From Saprospiraceae bacterium (lineage in GTDB: Bacteria; Bacteroidota; Bacteroidia; Chitinophagales; Saprospiraceae), in assembly GCA_027488935.1 (NCBI GenBank), contig JAIYAP010000003.1:1-64000 (forward strand): a stretch of 64,000 bases of DNA, given 5' to 3'. Below the pieces are notes generated by a model, which was given only the letters and a program-made list of their open reading frames with translations, ran no database searches and was not told the DNA's origin. The translations under genes and the position numbers were made by a program. Positions 8,733 through 16,966 of the stretch are shown piece by piece. Positions within the stretch are counted from its first letter, which is position 1, and each line of letters opens with the position of its first letter.

Positions 8733-11178
8733 ACTTCCCTGCCACAACCAAGCCTTTTATCGCAATTTGTGCACCCAACTGCGCACGCACCCAGTACATG
8801 CCTGCGGGTAATTCAGCCGGAAGTTCAAAAGCAACTTGCTGTTCACCAACGCTTAATGGGTGGGCGCCTAAGTCCTGAACCGATTTCCCGGATTCGTCCA
8901 ACAAAGAAACCTGCAACAAACCTGCGCTTTCAGTTTGAATTTTCGCCTGCACGCGCCCTCCTGCGAGGGCCGGATTCGGATAAATGTTCAAGAAATTATT
9001 GGAGGCTTGTGCCAGGTCTTTACTGCTGCTCGCCATGCCATCTATATAAAAAACGGCATCCCAAAGGAGGGTAGGAACAGGAATGGTGAGCGCGCCATTC
9101 GTAGCCACCACAGTTCCTTCCGATTCCAATGCACCTGTTAAACAATTGAACCACAGGATTCGATACGTTCCATTTGGCCAATTATCCGCCTTTAACACCG
9201 CATTTTCGACCGGATCAGGCACCCCGATATTTTTGATTTGCTGATGATTGTAGCGGTTGTGCAACACCCAGCCCGCTAAGTGTTTTTCGTCGTTGGACTT
9301 CAACGCGTACACGTTCAAGGCCGAACCTAATCCACTGAAGACATAAGAAGAAATGGTAATCCAGTCGGTACCGGTATTGTCCACCCGAATCGTATGCGCA
9401 CCGGCCGGAACATTGATGCTGTATGTTTGGCCGGTTGTTGCCAACTGGTTGGATACTTCCACATCGTCTAACCAAATCGATATTTCTGGCGCTTGGCCTG
9501 TAATGGAGCCTGTAACCACCGAAAAAACACCGGCAACCGGATAATTCACCTGAAAAACCGGTGGTCGCCGATATTGCGTATTCCATTGTGCCCCATACAA
9601 AAACTGCCCCAATTGAGCCCCGGCTGGCGTCACCACACCACCCGGCTCGATGGAAAAATTGGTATCCGCCAAACCAGCCCAGCCCAAGGTGGGGGTCAAA
9701 TTCAAATCGGCCGGAACGCCTAAGGATTGTACAGGGCTGGGCTCAAATGCAAGAGTATAAAAAGGTATTTGCGCGGCCACTTCCGACAAACCCGCAAAAT
9801 GCGTGTATAAATTTTGGTTATCCACATAAGAATCCCACCACCATTGCATGCCGCTGCCCAATCCGCCCGAAAACAAACCGCCCCACATACTATTGTGTAC
9901 ATGAATGCCATTGGGATCGAGGGTGGCCAATCCGCTCGATTGTCCACCGAGTCCAAATTCGGCATTCAGGGTTGGTTTTCCGTATTGGTTCAGATAATTG
10001 GCATTTCCATTGGCCAAAACCCGTTCCAAATTGGGTGTATTCACATAATAATGGGTTTGGGTAAAATCCAAATCGAGCGCATTCCAGGTATTGGGGTCAT
10101 TATAATCGTGCGCATAACTGGTTGTTACGAGGTGTTTGCGGACATCCAGCGTTTTCAGATACGTGGCCATTTCGCCATGCCAATCGGAAACCTCCGATTT
10201 GTGATCTTCGAATAAATCCGTCCAATCCACCTCATTGAACAACTCCCAGGCCATGATACTGCGTTGGTATCCCCAGCGTGCTACGATATAACGAAGGCGA
10301 TTTTTCAGGGTATTTTTTGCATTTTGGTTGGTGAAAAAATCCCAGGTATTGGCGCACATGCCTCCATTGGCAACGTTGTAAGGGCTTTCGTCCCAATTGG
10401 GATTTACTTGAGAAGAAACTTGTCCGTGGTGGTTCAGGCAAAGCATCACAAACACACCCTGTTCAGCGCAGTAATCCAACAGCCAATCGAGTAAAAAAGC
10501 GTTGTTTTGCTGGTATTTGCGCAAACCATCATACCCATACGCCCCTGCTTTCCATTCCAGTCCAAGGCCCCAATGGCACATCCACAAACGGATGAAATTG
10601 CCTTTTTGGGTGGTCAGTTTTTGGAGCCATTGTGTATAATCCAGGTAAACATTACTTTCCTGCCAGGCCATGTTTTCGCCGACGGGAATATACTGTGGGC
10701 CCCGGTCAACATGCAGGTAATGGCTTTGTTCGCCCCGTACAAACCCCAGGTTTTTAACGCTGGTCGCATTGTTACAGGTAAACTTTTTTGCCGGGAAAAT
10801 ACCCGTTCCGGCAGGTGTTGTACAACGCAGGGTGTAGGAATAAGTGCCTGTCACGGTGGGCGCGTACCGAATTTTGAATTTGCCGCTTCCCAGTGGACTA
10901 ATCGCGCCGGTTTGCAAGTCTGTAAATTGATAATCCTGGATATAAAAACCGTCGATGGTTTCGATTTCGCCGAAAGGATTGACGATTTGCGTCTGTACGC
11001 TTATTTGGTCGTAATCGTACGGATTGGTGTAAGCCGCAGTCAATTCGATGGTGGCTTCGAATTTGGTGTATTTTTCAATACTGGTGGATACAGGCGTAAC
11101 CGATTGGATAACAGGCGCTTGGGCGATGGTATTTTTTGTCAGGAGCAGAAGAATTGGGAGGATTAGGGATTTTTTCAT
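8728..11178 (-). CDS. T9SS-exported GH5-like glycoside hydrolase with DUF5060-like N-domain
   Basis: This 816-aa protein has a signal peptide (residues 1-19), a beta-sandwich resembling DUF5060 (about 20-150), and a TIM-barrel region with GENMAW, LWMCHWG, AWELFNEVDW and LNAEFGLGG. The last two fit a retaining clan-A glycosidase, with E316 the likely acid/base and E407 the likely nucleophile. A carbohydrate-binding-like segment follows, and the C-terminus is a T9SS type A sorting domain (NIYPNPALAGG ... IKGLVVAGKL), so it is sent across the outer membrane. Substrate is not readable; mannan- or cellulose-type beta-glucans are usual for the family. No SusC/SusD neighbours are present. Confidence 0.8.
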   Translation of the reverse strand: MKKSLILPILLLLTKNTIAQAPVIQSVTPVSTSIEKYTKFEATIELTAAYTNPYDYDQISVQTQIVNPFGEIETIDGFYIQDYQFTDLQTGAISPLGSGKFKIRYAPTVTGTYSYTLRCTTPAGTGIFPAKKFTCNNATSVKNLGFVRGEQSHYLHVDRGPQYIPVGENMAWQESNVYLDYTQWLQKLTTQKGNFIRLWMCHWGLGLEWKAGAYGYDGLRKYQQNNAFLLDWLLDYCAEQGVFVMLCLNHHGQVSSQVNPNWDESPYNVANGGMCANTWDFFTNQNAKNTLKNRLRYIVARWGYQRSIMAWELFNEVDWTDLFEDHKSEVSDWHGEMATYLKTLDVRKHLVTTSYAHDYNDPNTWNALDLDFTQTHYYVNTPNLERVLANGNANYLNQYGKPTLNAEFGLGGQSSGLATLDPNGIHVHNSMWGGLFSGGLGSGMQWWWDSYVDNQNLYTHFAGLSEVAAQIPFYTLAFEPSPVQSLGVPADLNLTPTLGWAGLADTNFSIEPGGVVTPAGAQLGQFLYGAQWNTQYRRPPVFQVNYPVAGVFSVVTGSITGQAPEISIWLDDVEVSNQLATTGQTYSINVPAGAHTIRVDNTGTDWITISSYVFSGLGSALNVYALKSNDEKHLAGWVLHNRYNHQQIKNIGVPDPVENAVLKADNWPNGTYRILWFNCLTGALESEGTVVATNGALTIPVPTLLWDAVFYIDGMASSSKDLAQASNNFLNIYPNPALAGGRVQAKIQTESAGLLQVSLLDESGKSVQDLGAHPLSVGEQQVAFELPAELPAGMYWVRAQLGAQIAIKGLVVAGKL

Positions 11179-11189
11179 GGCAAAAAATA

Positions 11190-11364
11190 TTACGAAAGAT
11201 CAAATACATTTTGAAACCAATGTACAAATTCATTGGCGATGGGTGCATTAATATCGAAGTATCCAATTTCTACGGCTGTTCCGAAAGGTTTTCCGGGTTC
11301 ATTTTTCCAGGCCAACCAGGTATGTACTTTGGCTTTACCTATACGAGATGAGCCGTTGTGCCAT
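11190..11364 (-). pseudogene. Internally deleted DUF3226 (TOPRIM-like) gene remnant
   Basis: Three bases after the stop of the AAA ATPase gene an ATG begins MAQRLIS, a plausible DUF3226 start, but this frame stops after nine codons. In the +1 frame the DNA immediately encodes what I recognise as a DUF3226 C-terminus (KVHTWLAWKNEPGKPFGTA, then GYFDINAP and FVHWFQNVF). DUF3226 proteins are about 220-250 aa with an OLD/TOPRIM fold and are typically encoded directly after such ATPases. Here roughly 180 codons are missing and the frame has shifted, so the partner gene is dead. Confidence 0.7.
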
Positions 11365-11367
11365 AAC

Positions 11368-12354
11368 TTACCGAATTTCAGATTGTGTTTCCAGTGCAGC
11401 TTCCAGGCGTTCTTTTCCCAAAGCAATTGCTTCTATTTGGCCATCTTTTCGATTCGCTTGTAAGCGAAAAAAGCACCCTTCTTGCTCATATTCTTCTTTT
11501 TCAAGCAGATAGGTAAAGGCGCGGATGGTATCTTGACTATGGGTAGTGGCAAAAACCTGGATGTTTAGTTTTACTGCATATTTAAAAATCATTTCCCATA
11601 AATCTTCCAGGACAGCATAGTGTAAACCCGTCTCTATTTCGTCGATGAGTAGAACACTATCTTTTGCACTAATTAAAGCCAGCGCCATTAAAAACATGCG
11701 TTGCGCGCCATCCCCCAAGTTTTTTAAGGGGATGGGTTTTGATTCCTCCTTTAAACGGACTACTACCCGTTCATTTTGTTGAACATCTAATCGCACTAAA
11801 TTGGGAAGGATTGTTTCCTTGAGAATATTAATCAGATCATCCTCAAGCGGTGTAAGCGCAATTTTATCCCAATAATGATTTAATGGAAAATACTCTTTGG
11901 CATTAAACGGGACAAAAACAAATCGATCATTGGGAAATAGCGGCTGCTGTTGTTGAAAGAATAAGTTGCCAGCATTCAATGGTTCTGAATTAGGGCTGTT
12001 GGTATTCGCTAATGTATAATTAACGTTACGTTCGCTAATAAACTTCCTTGTTAATTCGTAATGATTAATAGATAGCACCAATGGGTTTTGACTATCTTGC
12101 TTCAACCGCTCAAGTTCCGGCCGGTAATAAACTGAATCATAAAAATTCCATGGCTCAAATTTAAATTCACCCCTTTGCTCCAATATATAGCGCAGCACAC
12201 TAACATTATCTGCCTCGCCAAAAATCCGCAATGCCTCTAACAGCGCCGTTTTACCGGTATTATTTCTCCCTGCGAAAAGGTTGACCCTTTTCAGGTTTTC
12301 AATATCCAATTCTTTAAAAAGACGAAAATTCCGGATCTTTAATGCTGGTATCAT
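11368..12354 (-). CDS. AAA family ATPase (OLD/AAA_15-like)
   Basis: A 328-aa P-loop ATPase. Walker A is GRNNTGKT at residues 29-36 and the Walker B region is VLLIDEIETGLHY, with LKNLGDGAQRMF as the signature segment and a late ATTHSQDTI switch histidine. The frame opens at a TTG (12372), but that codon overlaps a -7 promoter, and the ATG at 12354 (MIPALKIRNFRLF) matches the normal family start. These ATPases normally act with a downstream DUF3226/TOPRIM nuclease-like partner, probably in defence or DNA maintenance. That partner is a remnant here, so the ATPase is now solitary. Confidence 0.85.
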   Translation of the reverse strand: MIPALKIRNFRLFKELDIENLKRVNLFAGRNNTGKTALLEALRIFGEADNVSVLRYILEQRGEFKFEPWNFYDSVYYRPELERLKQDSQNPLVLSINHYELTRKFISERNVNYTLANTNSPNSEPLNAGNLFFQQQQPLFPNDRFVFVPFNAKEYFPLNHYWDKIALTPLEDDLINILKETILPNLVRLDVQQNERVVVRLKEESKPIPLKNLGDGAQRMFLMALALISAKDSVLLIDEIETGLHYAVLEDLWEMIFKYAVKLNIQVFATTHSQDTIRAFTYLLEKEEYEQEGCFFRLQANRKDGQIEAIALGKERLEAALETQSEIR

Positions 12355-12368
12355 ATCTTCAGTTTCAG

Positions 12369-12377
12369 GCAAAAATA
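12369..12377 (-). promoter_or_regulatory. -7 promoter element for the AAA ATPase gene
   Basis: TATTTTTGC on the minus strand fits TAnnTTTG. It lies 15 bases upstream of the ATG at 12354, so the leader would be very short. Confidence 0.5.
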
Positions 12378-12402
12378 AGGTTTTTAGCCATATCCAAAAG
12401 TG

Positions 12403-12660
12403 TTAATTCAGCCCCAATACCTGAATGACCCGCTCCAACATCATTTCCCGAGCATCAGGCAACAACCGCACCAGCGCATAAGGCAACTGAATCACCACAT
12501 TGCGCAAACCATCTGCATCGATCCAGTCATCTTCTGCACCGCCTTCTTCAGTACACACGAACACAATGGACACATTTTTAAGGTGCGCCAATTTTTCGGC
12601 AATAAACGTTGTGTCTACCTTTTCCGCCACTGCTTCATCAACTATTTTTACGACGACCAT
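12403..12660 (-). CDS. Small uncharacterised acidic protein
   Basis: An 85-aa protein (MVVVKIVDEAVAEKVDTTFI...) with an alternating hydrophobic pattern, an acidic loop (EEGGAEDDWIDADG) and a helical end (REMMLERVIQVLGLN). I do not recognise a family. It is probably real because a good promoter (TAAATTTGC at 12705-12713 with an upstream TTTG) precedes it and it has its own ATG. It sits between the 174-aa membrane protein and the AAA ATPase, all on the minus strand. Confidence 0.55.
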   Translation of the reverse strand: MVVVKIVDEAVAEKVDTTFIAEKLAHLKNVSIVFVCTEEGGAEDDWIDADGLRNVVIQLPYALVRLLPDAREMMLERVIQVLGLN

Positions 12661-12704
12661 CTTGTTTATTTTAATTTTAAAAAATTAATTTTTAGCCTAA
12701 AAAG

Positions 12705-12713
12705 GCAAATTTA
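12705..12713 (-). promoter_or_regulatory. -7 promoter element with -33 TTTG
   Basis: TAAATTTGC (minus) matches TAnnTTTG. A TTTG at 12735-12732 lies 18 bases upstream, close to the usual -33/-7 spacing. It would drive the 85-aa gene. Confidence 0.6.
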
Positions 12714-12741
12714 CAACCAACTATTGCATTTCAAATAGGTT

Positions 12742-13266
12742 TTAGCGCATGACCGGATTATAGGGTGGCCGAGGTAATTGCAAGGCCAATGGCCGAATTT
12801 GATTTTCAGGCAAATAAGGATACCCAAATAGTTTGATTTGCTCCTGCTTCAAGCATTCCGCAAAATTGCCCTTGAATTGAACAATGTACGACACCCTATT
12901 TTTAACCAAAAAGGACGCTGCGTACCGCCCCAATGCGCCTTTACTTGTTACCCCGTATTTCCAAACCTCGCCCGTTTTCAAAAAATACGTTGTGTGCCCG
13001 CTGTGCAAACAAGGGTAAAAACCATCCACCGCAGCCACCAGGGCATATTGCTCCGAATCATCAATCTCTTTTAACCGTTTTTGCAACTTTTCGGTTTCCT
13101 GCGGACTTAATTGCGCAAAATCCTTTTCACCAATTGATAAATAAACCAGCGTGAGCGCCAGCGCCAGTCCAAACAATAGCAAAAGACTTGCCCATTTTTT
13201 AGGTTGCGGATCGCGCCGTTGAAGCGGCCCCTGCGTTTCTTTTAAATTGGGTTGTTCTGCGCCCAT
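12742..13266 (-). CDS. Membrane-anchored protein with GIY-YIG-like C-terminal region
   Basis: This 174-aa protein has a polar N-terminus, one membrane segment (about residues 27-45, LLLLFGLALALTLVYLSIG), a charged helix, and a C-terminal region containing TTYFLKTGEVWKYGVTSKG, GRYAASFL and KQEQIKLFGY. The order (strand, KYG-T, RY, terminal E-containing helix) resembles the GIY-YIG nuclease superfamily, but no catalytic assignment is certain. It is divergent from the XRE regulator across a shared region holding a 10-bp inverted repeat, so it is probably that regulator's target. Confidence 0.6.
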   Translation of the reverse strand: MGAEQPNLKETQGPLQRRDPQPKKWASLLLLFGLALALTLVYLSIGEKDFAQLSPQETEKLQKRLKEIDDSEQYALVAAVDGFYPCLHSGHTTYFLKTGEVWKYGVTSKGALGRYAASFLVKNRVSYIVQFKGNFAECLKQEQIKLFGYPYLPENQIRPLALQLPRPPYNPVMR

Positions 13267-13353
13267 ATACGTTTAATTGGTACTCGTTTTGGAATAAAAA
13301 TGCTTGATTTTCACAATTTTCTCGCATTTCTATCAATTCTTGCTAACTTTCAT

Positions 13354-13362
13354 GCAAAAATA
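13354..13362 (-). promoter_or_regulatory. -7 promoter element for the 174-aa membrane protein
   Basis: TATTTTTGC on the minus strand fits TAnnTTTG and is about 88 bases upstream of the start at 13266. The left arm of the operator at 13370-13379 falls in the -33 to -7 spacer, so a bound repressor would block this promoter. Confidence 0.55.
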
Positions 13363-13369
13363 TACACCA

Positions 13370-13410
13370 TGGTTATAATAAAAAAGTTTTTACGCATAAA
13401 ATTATAACCA
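13370..13410. promoter_or_regulatory. Putative operator: 10-bp inverted repeat between divergent genes
   Basis: TGGTTATAAT (13370-13379) and ATTATAACCA (13401-13410) are perfect inverted repeats with centres 31 bases apart, about three helical turns. They lie between the XRE regulator and the divergent 174-aa gene. Likely bound by the XRE protein. Confidence 0.65.
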
Positions 13411-13430
13411 ACACAAAAATTTAATTTACC

Positions 13431-13802
13431 ATGGATCAACAGCAGATCGACCAAAGCATTCGCCTGAAAAAACTGATCAAAATGCTGGGTTTGAATCAAA
13501 CTTTGTTTGCACAAAGCCTGGGTATGACGCAACCGAATATCAGCAGGATGGTGAGCGGCGATGGAAAAATATCGCTGGAAGTATTAAACCGCATAACGGA
13601 TATCTATAAAAATATCAACCTCCACTGGCTGCTTACCGGGGAGGGCACCATGTTTACCCATGTTATTCCGACCGAACCTATGCGGGAAGTGAACGAAATC
13701 CCTGTGTACAAAGGCAAAGGCCGCCTGGAAGACCTGGAGGAACGGGTAGAACGCCTGGAAAAAATTGTGGGCCGACTGACGAAGGACGATGGGAAGGATT
13801 GA
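13431..13802 (+). CDS. XRE-family transcriptional regulator with C-terminal coiled coil
   Basis: A 123-aa protein. Residues ~8-65 form a Cro/C1-type helix-turn-helix (LIKMLGLNQTLFAQSLGMTQ, then NISRMVSG), followed by NINLHWLLTGEGTMF, a signature of repressors of this class. The C-terminus (LEDLEERVERLEKIVGRL) is a heptad coiled coil, suggesting dimer or tetramer formation. It starts 21 bases after a 31-base-spaced inverted repeat, so autoregulation together with control of the divergent 174-aa gene is likely. No phage genes surround it. Confidence 0.88.
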   Translation: MDQQQIDQSIRLKKLIKMLGLNQTLFAQSLGMTQPNISRMVSGDGKISLEVLNRITDIYKNINLHWLLTGEGTMFTHVIPTEPMREVNEIPVYKGKGRLEDLEERVERLEKIVGRLTKDDGKD

Positions 13803-13940
13803 TGTACTAAACATCGCCTGAAAAGCACGATTTTTTACCACGCTGCGTGCTCTGACAGACAATAACTTAGCCCGGAGGCCCTGTACAAAACCATGCAGCG
13901 CGAAGTATACAACCTACCCTCCCACCGTCGTCAAACACCC

Positions 13941-14549
13941 TTACTTTTCGTAAAAACGGTCTTCATCCCACTTTGCCGGATTTTGAACGATGTAGTTCGA
14001 AATGTTGTCAAACGCACGTTGATCGCGGATGATGTGTTCCCAATAATCGCGCTGCCACAACTTTCCGAGTTGTTTTCCGGGGTGCTCTTTTTTAAATAAT
14101 TTCAGGCAGTCGGTGGCTACCAATGATTTGTAGGCGCCTATGATTTCGCCGACCGTCGGGGCCGTCGGGGTGGCCCTTGCGGCCACCCTCTCTTGGGAGC
14201 CCGCGAGGGGCTCCCCTACGGGGTCCGCGTCGGTCATCTCGTCGGGTGTTTGGGTGCCCGCAAGGGGCACCCCGACGGGCGCCCCGACGATCAACACCCC
14301 ATGAAAATGATTCGGCATGACCTGAAATGCCCCCAATTCCAAATGAGGCCATCGCTCGGTCAATTGCACCCAATGCTGGTGTGCAATTTGCCCCATGGCA
14401 CTTAATAACATGGTTTTGTTGTGAACGCGGCCAAACAAGTGACGTCTGTTTTGGAGACAGAGCGTGATAAAATAGGCGCCTTGTTGGCTGTAATCGTATC
14501 CGCGTAAACGGATGCTGCGCCGGTGATGAAGCTTTGGATTATAAGACAT
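13941..14549 (-). CDS. REP-associated tyrosine transposase (RAYT) with REP-derived insert
   Basis: A 202-aa Y1/IS200-type protein: GYDYSQQGAYFITLCLQNR at the start, the HUH motif in MPNHFHG (residues 78-84), the probable catalytic Tyr140 in EIIGAYKSLV, and the usual C-terminal RDYWEHIIRD. RAYTs cut and mobilise REP palindromes rather than themselves. Residues ~89-133 have no family counterpart and are the translation of three REP hairpins (14168-14272), giving PVGVPLAG and PVGEPLAG repeats between the HUH motif and the tyrosine. Further hairpins lie directly upstream. The frame is intact, so it may still be active. Confidence 0.88.
   Translation of the reverse strand: MSYNPKLHHRRSIRLRGYDYSQQGAYFITLCLQNRRHLFGRVHNKTMLLSAMGQIAHQHWVQLTERWPHLELGAFQVMPNHFHGVLIVGAPVGVPLAGTQTPDEMTDADPVGEPLAGSQERVAARATPTAPTVGEIIGAYKSLVATDCLKLFKKEHPGKQLGKLWQRDYWEHIIRDQRAFDNISNYIVQNPAKWDEDRFYEK
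14168..14272. repeat. Three REP hairpins inside the RAYT gene
   Basis: Three perfect 8-bp stems with 5-base loops: GGGTGGCC/GGCCACCC (14168-14188, loop CTTGC), GGGAGCCC/GGGCTCCC (14195-14215, loop GCGAG) and GGGTGCCC/GGGCACCC (14252-14272, loop GCAAG). Loops GCAAG and CTTGC, and GCGAG and CTCGC, are reverse complements, so the units occur in both orientations. All lie in frame in the coding region. Confidence 0.9.
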
Positions 14550-14560
14550 GGTGGATTACG

Positions 14561-14828
14561 GTCGGGGCGACCCTCGCGGTCGCCCTATTTAGATTAAAGT
14601 TGGGGCGACCCGTCGGGGCGGCCCTCGCGGCCGCCCTACCTGGCGGTTGCCCGGTTAGATTATCGTTGGGGCGGCCGGTTGGGGCGGCCCTCGCGGCCGC
14701 CCTACCTCGCGGCCGCCCTACCTCGCGGTTGCCCTATTTTATTATTCGGTTGGGGCGACCCTCGCGGTCCCCCACTCGCGCGGTGGCGCCTCGCTATCGC
14801 TTGGCGCGGGTGCCCGCAAGGGGCACCC
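14561..14828. repeat. REP palindrome cluster between RAYT and helicase genes
   Basis: Perfect 8-bp stem, 5-base loop hairpins lie at 14565-14585 (GGGCGACC/GGTCGCCC), 14616-14636 and 14682-14702 (GGGCGGCC/GGCCGCCC), and 14808-14828 (GGGTGCCC/GGGCACCC), with a one-mismatch copy at 14753-14773 and partial units between. Most are followed by CCCTA. The 14808 unit is the same as the third hairpin inside the RAYT gene. Confidence 0.92.
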
Positions 14829-16067
14829 CTACTTTTTCTTCTGCCCCGTTTTGAATCGTCCGGTGCTGCCCGGTCGTCCTGGTCGCCCGGCAGGTCCGGT
14901 ACTTTTACGCGGTTCCTCTTTCATTTTCGCCGCTTCTGCCGCCAAATGTTCGGGCAAAGGCAAACGCTCCACCGGCTTTCCAATCAGGGCTTCAATGCGC
15001 TTAAAACGCAAACTATCCACGGGCGAAATCAACGTGAGTGCAGCGCCTTTGCGTTCGGCCCGGGCTGTTCGCCCGATCCGATGCACATAATCCTCAGCGT
15101 CGCGGGGTACATCGTAATTGATGACCATATCAATGCCATCCACATCAATCCCCCGGCTCAATACATCGGTGGCAACGAGAATATCTACTTTACGGTTGCG
15201 AAAATCGAGCATCACTTGCTCGCGCTCGCTTTGCTCTAGGTCGGAACTGATTTGGCCCACCGAAAAACGGCGCGCGTTCAATTGCTTGAATACCATACTT
15301 ACCGCCAGTTTCGTAGAGCCAAAAATCACAATCCGTTGTCCGCCTTTATCTTTTAAAATATCGGTCAACAAAGGGATTTTCAGGCGATCCTGCACCATAT
15401 ACACATGTTGCGAGACCCCTTCTGCCGGTTTAGACAGTGCAATGGTGATCATTTCCGGGTTGCGCAGCATGGTTTTCGCTAATTTCAGCACCGAAGGCGG
15501 CATGGTGGCCGAAAACATCAGGCTTTGACGCTGCGGATTTACTTTTCCAATAATCGTCAATAAATCGGGCTGAAAACCCATGTCCAGCATACGATCGGCT
15601 TCATCGAGAATCAAAAAGCGCAATCGCGAGAAATTAACATAACCCAGGTTCATGTGGGCGATCAAGCGGCCAGGGGTGGCAATGATGATGTCCGCGCCAC
15701 TGGTTAGCGCTACTTTTTCCTGGGTAAATTCCGCGCCTTTTCCACCGCCATAAATGGCAATACAAGATACGCCCGTAAAATAGGAATAGGCTTCAATCAC
15801 TTTTTCTATCTGAGAGGCCAGTTCGCGGGTGGGTACAATGACAAGCGCCTGGGTGTAATTGGCTTCATTGGAAGTCAATATTTTATGCAAAACCGGTAAA
15901 ACAAAGGCCGCTGTTTTGCCAGTACCCGTTTGCGCAACGCCTATTAGGTCTTTCCCTGCTAAAATTAAAGGGATGGCGCGTTCCTGAATGGGGGTGGCAG
16001 TTTTAAAATTCAGGGCATCCAAACCGTCTAATAGGTCTGGATCAAGATCAAATTCGGTAAAATTCAA
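14829..16067 (-). CDS. DEAD-box ATP-dependent RNA helicase
   Basis: All helicase motifs are present: Q motif FKTATPIQERAIP, motif I AQTGTGKT, PTRELASQ, TPGR, DEAD in LDEADRMLDMGF, SAT in MFSATMP, VATDVLSRGIDV and HRIGRTAR. The frame opens at an ATG (16124), but alignment with the usual family start favours the TTG at 16067 (NFTEFDLDPDLLDGL); the longer form would add 19 residues. The C-terminal tail (GPAGRPGRPGSTGRFKTGQ, then KKK) is basic and probably binds RNA, as in RhlE-type proteins. Its TAG stop is formed by the edge of a REP palindrome. Confidence 0.92.
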   Translation of the reverse strand: MNFTEFDLDPDLLDGLDALNFKTATPIQERAIPLILAGKDLIGVAQTGTGKTAAFVLPVLHKILTSNEANYTQALVIVPTRELASQIEKVIEAYSYFTGVSCIAIYGGGKGAEFTQEKVALTSGADIIIATPGRLIAHMNLGYVNFSRLRFLILDEADRMLDMGFQPDLLTIIGKVNPQRQSLMFSATMPPSVLKLAKTMLRNPEMITIALSKPAEGVSQHVYMVQDRLKIPLLTDILKDKGGQRIVIFGSTKLAVSMVFKQLNARRFSVGQISSDLEQSEREQVMLDFRNRKVDILVATDVLSRGIDVDGIDMVINYDVPRDAEDYVHRIGRTARAERKGAALTLISPVDSLRFKRIEALIGKPVERLPLPEHLAAEAAKMKEEPRKSTGPAGRPGRPGSTGRFKTGQKKK

Positions 16068-16136
16068 AAGATTTATGGATTTATATGCTCCTCTTAACTC
16101 AAAAGGTGGTGCAAAGTTGCACATTTTTTACCGAGT

Positions 16137-16883
16137 TTAAAAGGACGGCGGATCAATCGTCCAGGCTTCGCGCCAATCGCGCACAGGCAAACGCTCTACC
16201 GGATACCAATTTCCCCACCAATCAAAATACTCCATACTGTTGAAATTCAATTTATAATCGAATTCGCTGGGCAAATCATACACAAAGCCCGGGTAATAAT
16301 AGCGTTTACCCAAACGTTTGGCCATTTGCAACTCCAGCAGCATCGTAAACGTACCCAAACTGCGTGCACTTTCTTCCGGATCATATACGCAATAATTGCC
16401 CGCCATACTTTCATGGCCTAAGTGAAAATAACTGACACTTATTAATTGATTTTCACGGAATACTTCAATTTGAGCCCCAGAGCAGGGCATCAAATGGCTC
16501 CACGGACTAAAAAAGCCGTAGATTGACATAGGACGATTGTGGTGAAACCGATGGGCGTGTTTTTCAAATAAATCTTCATGCTTGGGTGTAATATGCAGGG
16601 GAGACGCCAACATTTGCAAATCAGCGTTGCGGCGCAAACATTTCCGCTGACTTTTGCTCAAGGTAAATTGCTGTAAATCAATGCGTAAAAGCACTACGCG
16701 ACAAGGTTGTCCACGCCATTCCCAATGGTTGCGCCGAAACAGTAAATCCGCCCAATAGCACCAACCATCCGCACAAAAACGGTCGAAAACCATCGGATGC
16801 AGACTTTGCATTGGAACATATGCTTCAATCGGATTGGGATTGAATGAAATGTCTTGAAAAACAGATAAGGACTTCGGTTGCAT
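16137..16883 (-). CDS. Arginyl-tRNA--protein transferase-like protein (ATE/Bpt C-domain)
   Basis: A 248-aa protein resembling the C-terminal domain of aminoacyl-tRNA protein transferases: Y...CLRRNADLQ, HHNRPMSIYGFF, then LISVSYFHLGHESMAGNYCV, YDPEESARSLG and YYYPGFVYDLPSEFDYK. The canonical function is addition of Arg or Leu to protein N-termini for N-degron degradation. The N-terminal cysteine cluster of eukaryotic Ate1 is absent and the protein is short, so activity is inferred. The gene ends 69 bases before the helicase start at 16067, on the same strand. Confidence 0.75.
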   Translation of the reverse strand: MQPKSLSVFQDISFNPNPIEAYVPMQSLHPMVFDRFCADGWCYWADLLFRRNHWEWRGQPCRVVLLRIDLQQFTLSKSQRKCLRRNADLQMLASPLHITPKHEDLFEKHAHRFHHNRPMSIYGFFSPWSHLMPCSGAQIEVFRENQLISVSYFHLGHESMAGNYCVYDPEESARSLGTFTMLLELQMAKRLGKRYYYPGFVYDLPSEFDYKLNFNSMEYFDWWGNWYPVERLPVRDWREAWTIDPPSF

Positions 16884-16966
16884 GAAAAATTTGGGACAAA
16901 AATATTGGTAATGCAGGTTTGCTAGGATTAAAAAAACAGATCAGCCTGAAAATTAGGATGATATTC

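Noticed and set aside
13431-13802. XRE regulator as part of a prophage
   Set aside because: No integrase, structural or lysis genes and no attachment-site duplication were seen around it.
14534-14854. Plus-strand open frame with repeated AALAAALP-type peptide
   Set aside because: It only translates the REP hairpins and has no start context.
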